Origin: JBOHNS01 sp050730835
GTDB lineage: Bacteria; Patescibacteriota; Saccharimonadia; Saccharimonadales; UBA4665
Direction of reading: 5' to 3'
Assembly: GCA_050730835.1 (NCBI GenBank)
Contig: JBOHNS010000005.1
Location: 1-10,321, forward strand
Length of the DNA stretch: 10,321 nt
The position numbers and the translations under genes are program-made. Position 1 is the stretch's first letter. Each line of letters begins with the position of its first letter. The notes beneath the pieces were generated by a model that worked only from the letters and a program-made list of their open reading frames with translations, had not been told where the DNA came from and made no database searches. Below, piece after piece: positions 1 to 5,901 of this stretch.

Positions 1-327
1 TGCACGCGGCGTTGCTCCATCAGGCTTTCGCCCATTGTGGAAAATTCCCTACTGCTGCCTCCCGTAGGAGTCTGGGCCGTTCTCAGTCCCAGTCTGGCTG
101 ATCATCCTCTCAGACCAGCTAATGATCGTCGCCTTGGTGAGCTTTTACCTCACCAACAAGCTAATCATACGCAGGCCGTTCCCAAACCGCCGAAGCTTTA
201 ATCCGAAGATCACATGCGGTATTAGACATCGTTTCCGATGCTTATCCCTCACTTTGGGGTACGTTCCTACGTGTTACTCAGCCGTCCGCCGCTCGCCGAC
301 ATTCCTCACGTAAGCTCGGAAATGATC

Positions 328-450
328 ATTATCGATTATCCTGTCACCTGTCACCAAAAATTATCCTGTCACCTGCCACAATTTAAGCCGCTGAAGCTCA
401 ATCGTTACATGGTAATAGTCACAGTATGGTCACATGTTACAGGTCAATGG
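328..450 (-). repeat. Dispersed palindromic repeat, copy 1, inserted in helix 6 (V1) of the 16S rRNA
   Basis: In 16S sense the element runs from 450 down to 328 and ends in GATAATCGATAAT (328-340). It aligns over its whole length with 3686-3809. By hand about three quarters of positions are identical with one 1-base gap; shared blocks include CCATACTGT, TGTAACGA, CAGGT and the terminal 13-mer. Its left arm has TGTAAC/TGTGAC hexamers and its right arm GTGACA hexamers in inverted orientation, so the RNA can fold back: CCTGTAACATGTGACC faces GGTGACAGGTGACAGG with 13 of 16 positions complementary. No reading frame fills it, so it is a non-coding MITE/REP-like repeat rather than an intron with a homing endonuclease. 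Relatives in the genome outside this window cannot be seen. Confidence 0.85.
335..375. repeat. Perfect 16-bp direct repeat within the 16S insert
   Basis: ATTATCCTGTCACCTG occurs at 335-350 and again at 360-375, a 25-bp period. The second unit is absent from the gyrB-gyrA copy, which has GTTACAAGTTACAG-like sequence there. It may be a local duplication or gene-conversion patch that arose after the copies separated. Confidence 0.85.
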
Positions 451-502
451 GTAATGGTTCCGAACCTTTGTGAGGAACTCGCTGCCGCTCGACTTGCATG
501 TA

Positions 503-549
<47 letters not shown>

Positions 550-553
550 AAAA

Positions 554-988
554 ATCTGACATTTGCACCACCGTTAATTCAAAGCTGGCAAAGCCACCTT
601 TGCTTTAACGGTTTGGGCGCACATTGCTGCGTTGAAATTTCCGTTGCTCACTCACCGTACTTCAGTACGGCTCGCTCCGCTACTCTATTTCGCCTTGCAC
701 TGCACACCCATGCAAACGTCAGTAAGAATTTGCCTAAACTTCAGTCGAAACTGACTGCCAATTCCTTTTGAAAGGATTGGACTTGTTTAAAACAATTCAA
801 GTACCCGAAGGTACAAAATGAACTGACGTTGATAGTCTGCTCGCGGAGAAATGATGATAGTGAAACTATAATCATTTCGAGCAAGCTAGACTTCCAGCAA
901 TCTTTCGATTGCTGATTTGCACTATTCAATTTTTAACGAACTTGAAAGATTTTTTGAAGACACTTTAAAAAGCACCCCGTCAAATCTT
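554..988 (-). other. rRNA operon 5' leader (external transcribed spacer), hairpin-rich
   Basis: The stretch between the predicted transcription start (about 988) and the 16S 5' end holds no convincing gene. It is full of strong hairpins. 571-611 has CCGTTAA/TTAACGG closing CAAAG/CTTTG and GGC/GCC. 655-670 has CCGTAC/GTACGG with a 4-nt loop. 839-882 has GCTCG/CGAGC outside a 14-bp arm at 848-861/865-878 with one mismatch. 895-914 has CAGCAATC/GATTGCTG. Pre-16S leaders usually pair with sequence past the 16S 3' end to form an RNase III stem; that partner lies outside the window. The 62-codon frame at 741-929 within the leader shows no coding signature. Confidence 0.75.
964..974 (-). promoter_or_regulatory. 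boxA-like antitermination site of the rRNA leader
   Basis: Minus-strand TGCTTTTTAAA resembles the rrn boxA consensus TGCTCTTTAA and lies about 14 nt past the predicted start. In other bacteria boxA recruits NusB/NusE to prevent Rho termination. The match is short, so this is a suggestion based on position and similarity. Confidence 0.45.
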
Positions 989-994
989 GATACA

Positions 995-1024
995 ATCATA
1001 TCCTAAATAATCACTTCAAGTCAA
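995..1024 (-). promoter_or_regulatory. rRNA operon promoter
   Basis: Minus-strand TTGACT (1019-1024) and TATGAT (995-1000) are 18 bp apart, close to the sigma-70-type consensus, and start transcription near 988 toward the 16S gene. The DNA just upstream (1025-1080) is AT-rich, which could serve as an UP element. It sits about 90 bp past the gyrA stop codon. Confidence 0.65.
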
Positions 1025-1050
1025 GGTTAATTTGGCTTGCGTTGCAGTAT

Positions 1051-1080
1051 TTTATACATCGATATATTTATATGTATAAA
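1051..1080. repeat. AT-only inverted repeat behind gyrA
   Basis: TTTATACAT (1051-1059) and ATGTATAAA (1072-1080) form a perfect 9-bp stem with a 12-nt loop, 31 nt past the gyrA stop. There is no following T-run on the minus strand and no G/C pair beyond one per arm, so it would be a weak terminator at best. It could equally be part of the AT-rich upstream region of the rRNA promoter. Confidence 0.35.
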
Positions 1081-1110
1081 TTGCGAGTTGTAGGCTGTGT
1101 GATATGTGAT

Positions 1111-3663
1111 TTAATTTTCAGGAAGTTCAATAACAACTGTTTCATCAGGCTCAATGTCTTCAGCTTTATCAACTAGAGCTAACGAAACTACCTCATCTCC
1201 CTCGTTCAAGCGCATTATACGCACGCCTTGTGTAGCGCGACCAAGCGCAGGGATATCTTTAAGTCCCAAACGAATAGTTTGCCCGTGGCTAGATATAATA
1301 ATAATCTCTTGGCTATCGCTTTCTTTAAGTGTTTTAACGCCAACCAGCCGGCCAGTCTTGCTGTTAACAATAGCCGAGCGAATACCTACTCCACCACGAG
1401 CGTGAGGAGTAAATTGAGCCACCTTAGTTCGCTTACCGTAACCAGACTGGCTAATTACGAAAACGCTGGAGCCTTGTTCAACTATATCCATGCCTATAAC
1501 ATGATCACCGGCCCTTAAACGAATACCTCGCACACCCCTAGAAACCCTACCCATTGGCCGAGCACCCTTTTCATGAAAACGTATGGCTTGACCTTGAGCC
1601 GTTGAAATTAAAACCTCGTTATCTCCGCCCGTCATCCTAATCCATTTTAATTCGTCGCCGTCGTCAAGACTAATAGCAATTAACCCGCTAGAACGAACAT
1701 TTTTATATTGTTCAAAAAGCGTTTTCTTAACTACGCCGCGCACCGTGCACATAATCAAATTAGCTGAAGTATCTGTTTTACTAATATTTATAACCGCGCT
1801 AACAACTTCTTCTGGCTGCAATTGTAATAAATTAACCAAAGCTATGCCTTTGGCGTTCAAGCTAGCAGTTGGTACTTCGTAGGTCTTAAGTCTAAAAACC
1901 CTGCCCTTATTAGTAAAGAATAATAGGTAATCATGTGTTGAAGCACTTACAACGTGCTCAATGACATCTTCTTCACGAGTAACCATTCCCCTTCGGCCTT
2001 TGCCGCCACGGCCTTGTTTTTTGTATTCAACAATTTGACAACGTTTTATGTAATTTGCTGATGTTAGAGTAACAACAACTTGTTCATCCGGCACTAAATC
2101 TTCGTCACTCATTTTGTTGAGTTCTTGCGACACGACTTTTGTGCGACGCTCATCTCCGTAGTGCTTTTTAAGCTCCAGAAGTTCGTCTTTAACTATTTTA
2201 GAAATCTTTTTCTCGTCAGCTAAAATCGACTCTAAATTACTAATAACTTTTATCAGCTCCGCCAGCTCGTCCTCAATTTTCTTACGCTCTAGGCCAGCCA
2301 GAGTGCGTAGTTGCATAGCCAAAATAGCTTTGGCTTGGATTTCGCTAAGTTTAAATTTCTTTATTAGATTAGCTTGCGCTTCTTCCGTAGTTTCGCTAGC
2401 ACGAATGGTGGCTATAACTTCATCGATATGATCGAGCGCTACTTTTAGCCCTTCTAAAATGTGAGCCCGCTCCTTGGCCTTGCGCAGCTCGTATTCCGTG
2501 CGCCGACGCACTACAGAATGGCGATGCTTTATGTGCTCTTTTATAATATCCTGCAACCCTAGTACCCGCGGCTGAATGCCGTCGACCAAAGCCATCATAT
2601 TAAAGTGAAAACTAGTTTGCAGCGGAGTTAATTTATAAAGCTGGTTGAGTAGTTTTTTAGGATAAGCGTCTTTTTTAAGATCTATAACTATATGGACATT
2701 GCCCCGCGCGCTTTCGTCACGCAAATCACTAATACCACTAATTTTCTTTTCTTTATAAAGGTCAGCTATTTTCTCAATTAGCGAGGCTTTATTTAGACCA
2801 TAAGGAATTTCACTAATTATAATTTGATTCCTGCCCTTATTGCCCTCTTCAACTTCGGCGATGCCGCGAACCACTATGCCGCCGCGACCGGTAGCGTAGG
2901 CGGTTCGTATGCTATCCTTGCCGAAAATTATGCCGCCTGTCGGAAAGTCTGGACCTTTTATGTGTTCAAGTAAATTATCTAAATTTGCGTCTTGGTGATC
3001 GATTTGATGAACCGTAGCATCTATTAATTCATTAAGGTTGTGTGGCGGAATATTTGTAGCCATACCAACTGCTATTCCTAGTTGTCCGTTCAACAACAAG
3101 TTTGGCAATTTACCAGGGAGAACAGTCGGTTCTGTGGTAGTTGCATCGTAGTTGTCCCTAAAATCTACGGTTTCTTTATCAATGTCTGCCAATAATTCGT
3201 CGGCCATACGGGCCATTTTAGCTTCAGTATACCGCATAGCTGCTGGCGGATCGCCGTCCATCGAACCAAAGTTACCCTGACCGTTGATTAGCATGTAGCG
3301 CATTGACCACGGCTGGGCTAAACGCACCATAGAGTCATAGACCGCTACGTCGCCATGCGGGTGATATTTACCGATTACACCACCGACTACGTAGGCACTT
3401 TTGCGGTGACGCGCCGTACTACGCAGGCCATCGGTATTCATACTGAAAAGAACACGGCGGTGTACGGGCTTTAGGCCGTCGCGCACATCTGGCAATGCCC
3501 GCTCAATAATTACGCTCATGGAATAACGTAAGTAGTTATCCTCCATGACATTTTCTACAGTACGTAACTCCACAGTCCTGGAGTGCGTCATTTTTTCAAT
3601 GACTTCGCCTTCTAGGGGAGCTTGGTTTTTTAACCTTGGTTCTTCTGTAGGGTCGCTGTCCAT
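1111..3663 (-). CDS. gyrA: DNA gyrase subunit A
   Basis: GyrA forms the A2B2 gyrase with GyrB and performs DNA breakage and rejoining during negative supercoiling. At 850 residues it has the usual length. The winged-helix/breakage core starts near residue 37, with LPDVRDGLKPVHRR at 57-70, KYHPHGDVAVYD at 99-110, and catalytic Tyr145 in AAMRYTE (E. coli Tyr122). A long coiled-coil/tower region with many K/E residues follows. The C-terminal beta-pinwheel carries the GyrA box QGRGGKG at 550-556, which argues for GyrA over ParC. The tail is acidic. Val106 stands where E. coli has quinolone-target Ser83; Asp110 (E. coli Asp87) is kept. The ATG at 3663 is chosen because GAGGAA (3672-3677) lies 8 nt upstream; Met25 is an alternative without a good ribosome site. 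It follows gyrB on the same strand after 151 nt. Confidence 0.98.
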   Translation of the reverse strand: MDSDPTEEPRLKNQAPLEGEVIEKMTHSRTVELRTVENVMEDNYLRYSMSVIIERALPDVRDGLKPVHRRVLFSMNTDGLRSTARHRKSAYVVGGVIGKYHPHGDVAVYDSMVRLAQPWSMRYMLINGQGNFGSMDGDPPAAMRYTEAKMARMADELLADIDKETVDFRDNYDATTTEPTVLPGKLPNLLLNGQLGIAVGMATNIPPHNLNELIDATVHQIDHQDANLDNLLEHIKGPDFPTGGIIFGKDSIRTAYATGRGGIVVRGIAEVEEGNKGRNQIIISEIPYGLNKASLIEKIADLYKEKKISGISDLRDESARGNVHIVIDLKKDAYPKKLLNQLYKLTPLQTSFHFNMMALVDGIQPRVLGLQDIIKEHIKHRHSVVRRRTEYELRKAKERAHILEGLKVALDHIDEVIATIRASETTEEAQANLIKKFKLSEIQAKAILAMQLRTLAGLERKKIEDELAELIKVISNLESILADEKKISKIVKDELLELKKHYGDERRTKVVSQELNKMSDEDLVPDEQVVVTLTSANYIKRCQIVEYKKQGRGGKGRRGMVTREEDVIEHVVSASTHDYLLFFTNKGRVFRLKTYEVPTASLNAKGIALVNLLQLQPEEVVSAVINISKTDTSANLIMCTVRGVVKKTLFEQYKNVRSSGLIAISLDDGDELKWIRMTGGDNEVLISTAQGQAIRFHEKGARPMGRVSRGVRGIRLRAGDHVIGMDIVEQGSSVFVISQSGYGKRTKVAQFTPHARGGVGIRSAIVNSKTGRLVGVKTLKESDSQEIIIISSHGQTIRLGLKDIPALGRATQGVRIMRLNEGDEVVSLALVDKAEDIEPDETVVIELPEN

Positions 3664-3671
3664 CAGGTAAT

Positions 3672-3677
3672 TTCCTC
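3672..3677 (-). promoter_or_regulatory. Ribosome binding site of gyrA
   Basis: Minus-strand GAGGAA lies 8 nt before the ATG and decides the start at 3663. It is only 8 nt past the end of the palindromic repeat in the spacer, so hairpin formation would leave it single-stranded. Confidence 0.7.
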
Positions 3678-3685
3678 GGGTTTAG

Positions 3686-3809
3686 CCATTCGCTTGTCAC
3701 ATGTCACCATACTGTAACCATTAGCCTGTAACGACTGCGTTGCAGCCAAACTTAATTGCGACAGGTTACAAGTTACAGTTACGTGACACGTGACAGGATA
3801 ATCGATAAT
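3686..3809 (+). repeat. Dispersed palindromic repeat, copy 2, filling the gyrB-gyrA spacer
   Basis: This element of about 120 bp lies between the gyrB stop (it ends 5 nt before it) and the gyrA ribosome site. It has a strikingly symmetric set of eight hexamers: TGTCAC (3695-3700, 3702-3707), TGTAAC (3713-3718, 3727-3732), then GTTACA (3765-3770, 3772-3777), GTGACA (3783-3788, 3790-3795). The two C-type and two A-type motifs of one arm are mirrored in the other, so it can form a long imperfect hairpin around a core with a small CTGC/GCAG stem. It ends in GATAATCGATAAT (3797-3809), identical to the end of the copy inside the 16S gene. Orientation is given relative to that end. In the gyrB-gyrA message it is transcribed from the other strand. 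Confidence 0.85.
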
Positions 3810-3814
3810 CAATC

Positions 3815-5776
3815 TCATATGTCCAGATCTTTAACGAATTTGGCGTTTGCCTGAATAAAATTTTTGCGCAACTCTACTTCTGTGCCCATCAATTTATTAA
3901 ATATGGCGTCGGCCTTTTCGGCGTCTTCTACTTTAACCTGAATGAGCACACGCTTTTCGGGATTCATTGTGGTGTCAAACAACTGTTCGGCGTCCATTTC
4001 GCCTAGGCCTTTGTAGCGTTTTTGCTCTATGAAACCGGCTTGTTTGTAGCGCTCGTCTTCTGGATTAAACTTCAAACTTTCTGTTTTGCGACGAGCTATA
4101 GTTTCGTCTAGCACACGCTCTAGCTCGCTTTCATCATATATATAGACGCTGGATTTGCGACCTGGTTTAACTAGCTCAAACAGCGGCGGTTTGGCTAGAT
4201 ATAGGTGACCGCCATCAACTACGGCGCGCATAAACCTAAAAAAGAATGTTAGCAACAGCGTGCTAATGTGACTGCCGTCCACGTCAGCATCGGTCATAAC
4301 TATTATGCGGTCGTAACGCAGGCCGGTAACATCAAATGAATCTTCTATGCCCACGCCTAGGGCTTTTATAAGGCTCAGGATTTCGTTGTTGGCGAGCATT
4401 CGGTCTAGGCGGGCGCGTTCGACATTTAAGACCTTGCCACGAAGTGGTAGAATGGCCTGCGATTTGCTATCGCGGCCGCTTTTGGCGGAGCCGCCGGCCG
4501 AATCGCCCTCTACCAAGTAAATTTCTGAGGTTTTAGGGTCTTTATTGGAGCAGTCGGCTAGCTTGCCTGGCATGCTGGCGCCGTCTAGTACGCCTTTTCT
4601 AATGATGTTGTCGCGAGCAGCGCGGGCCGCTTTGCGGGCGCGGGCGGCGAGTAGTGACTTGCCAATAATCTTGCGGGCAATCGCTGGGTGTTCTTCTAGA
4701 TAATAAGACAAATATTCCGTCATTACTTGCTCGACATAGCCGCGGACTTCTGGGTTGCCTAGCTTGCCTTTAGTCTGACCTTCAAATTGTGGATCGGGCA
4801 ATTTTACTAGTATTACCGCCGTCAAGCCTTCACGACTATCTTCACCAGTTAGGTTTTCTTCTTTGTCTTTGAGTAAACCATTTTTGCGGGCGTAGTCATT
4901 AATTATGCGCGTTAGCGCCGAGCGAAAGCCGGTTAAATGCGAGCCACCCTCAGGGTTGATAACGTTGTTGGCAAACTGTCTGATGTTTTCCGTAAAACTA
5001 TCGGCGTATTGCATAGCGACTTCTACCTGCACGTCTTGGACGGTTTTATCGACATAAAATATATCTTCGTCGATGGCTTCTTTGCCGTCATTTAAGTGCT
5101 TGACGTAAGATTTGATGCCACCTTCAAAATAAAAGCCATAGCGCTGGCCAGTTTTTTGATCGCTAATAAAAGTACGCACGGCTTTAGTTAAATAGGCTTG
5201 GTGGCGCATGCGATCCAAAATAGTCTCGTAATTAAACTCGCTGGTTTCAAATATAGTGTCGTCTGGATAAAAGGTTATTTCTGTGCCGGTTTTATCGGAA
5301 TTGCCAACAACTTGTAGCTTAGTTTGGGGCACACCCAGGGCATAGTCCTGAGAATAGGTTTTGCCGTTTTGATGAACTACTACTGTCAAGCGTTTAGCCA
5401 GCGCGTTGACGACGCTTACTCCCACGCCGTGCAAACCGCCGGAAACTTTGTAGCCGCCACCACCGAATTTACCGCCGGCGTGCAAGATTGTTAGCGCCGT
5501 CTCGACGCCGCTCTTGCCAGTTTTTGTGTTCAAATCAGTTGGTATGCCGCGGCCATCATCACGCACCGTCAAGCCGCCGTCGGCTAATATTTCTACCGAT
5601 ACTTCTGTGGCATAACCCGCTAAAGCTTCATCGATGCCATTATCGACTAGTTCCCAAACTAAATGATGCAAGCCTTCAACGCCCGTGCTGCCGATATACA
5701 TGCCTGGCCGCTTGCGCACCGGCTCTAAGCCCTCTAAAACCTGAATCTGATCAGCTGTATATGTTTGTTTGGCCAC
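3815..5776 (-). CDS. gyrB: DNA gyrase subunit B
   Basis: GyrB is the ATP-hydrolysing subunit of gyrase and works with GyrA, encoded just downstream. The N-terminal GHKL ATPase has general base Glu42 and Asn46 in WELVDNGIDEA, DDGRGIP at 73-79, and the glycine-rich lid GGKFGGGGYKVSGGLHGVGV at 101-120. The transducer domain follows. The TOPRIM domain has LVEGDSAGGSAKSGRD with Glu423 and TDADVDG with Asp496/Asp498, the metal-binding acidic residues. RYKGLGEMDAEQLF near the C-terminus is the conserved tail that contacts GyrA. At 653 residues it is the short form, lacking the insertion of about 165 residues found in E. coli GyrB. The start is GTG at 5774-5776, supported by AGAGGG (5785-5790) 8 nt upstream and by family alignment; the stop is TGA. 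Confidence 0.98.
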   Translation of the reverse strand: MAKQTYTADQIQVLEGLEPVRKRPGMYIGSTGVEGLHHLVWELVDNGIDEALAGYATEVSVEILADGGLTVRDDGRGIPTDLNTKTGKSGVETALTILHAGGKFGGGGYKVSGGLHGVGVSVVNALAKRLTVVVHQNGKTYSQDYALGVPQTKLQVVGNSDKTGTEITFYPDDTIFETSEFNYETILDRMRHQAYLTKAVRTFISDQKTGQRYGFYFEGGIKSYVKHLNDGKEAIDEDIFYVDKTVQDVQVEVAMQYADSFTENIRQFANNVINPEGGSHLTGFRSALTRIINDYARKNGLLKDKEENLTGEDSREGLTAVILVKLPDPQFEGQTKGKLGNPEVRGYVEQVMTEYLSYYLEEHPAIARKIIGKSLLAARARKAARAARDNIIRKGVLDGASMPGKLADCSNKDPKTSEIYLVEGDSAGGSAKSGRDSKSQAILPLRGKVLNVERARLDRMLANNEILSLIKALGVGIEDSFDVTGLRYDRIIVMTDADVDGSHISTLLLTFFFRFMRAVVDGGHLYLAKPPLFELVKPGRKSSVYIYDESELERVLDETIARRKTESLKFNPEDERYKQAGFIEQKRYKGLGEMDAEQLFDTTMNPEKRVLIQVKVEDAEKADAIFNKLMGTEVELRKNFIQANAKFVKDLDI

Positions 5777-5784
5777 TAATAATA

Positions 5785-5790
5785 CCCTCT
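5785..5790 (-). promoter_or_regulatory. Ribosome binding site of gyrB
   Basis: Minus-strand AGAGGG, 8 nt ahead of a GTG codon, decides the GTG start of gyrB. Confidence 0.7.
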
Positions 5791-5816
5791 TAAAAGATTA
5801 TTCCCACTTGCCATTA

Positions 5817-5846
5817 ATTATAGCCGATTTCAGATAGACTTTACAA
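5817..5846 (-). promoter_or_regulatory. gyrB promoter
   Basis: Minus-strand TTGTAA (5841-5846) and a perfect TATAAT (5817-5822) are separated by 18 bp. Transcription would start near 5810, giving a 5' UTR of about 34 nt that includes the AGAGGG ribosome site. The promoter sits in the 125-bp gap behind the VirD4-like gene; no clear terminator precedes it. It probably drives gyrB and gyrA together, as no convincing separate gyrA promoter is visible. Confidence 0.7.
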
Positions 5847-5901
5847 GCCTAGCCGGTGCTCCAAGCAGGATTTATAGACTGTGGCCCCCAGACTTATTGG
5901 G

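Noticed and set aside
328..375. CRISPR array
   Set aside because: There are only two direct repeats, with a 9-bp gap, and they are part of the palindromic element.
310..469. Self-splicing intron or homing endonuclease in the 16S gene
   Set aside because: The insert is too short, has no open frame, lies at a helix tip rather than a typical conserved intron site, and is explained by the repeat also present at 3686-3809.
1019..1047. Possible third, degraded copy of the repeat at the rRNA promoter
   Set aside because: TGCGTTGCAG (1038-1047) and an AGCCAAA-TTAA-like stretch resemble the core of the gyr copy, but neither the hexamer arms nor the terminal GATAATCGATAAT is present, so chance is likely.
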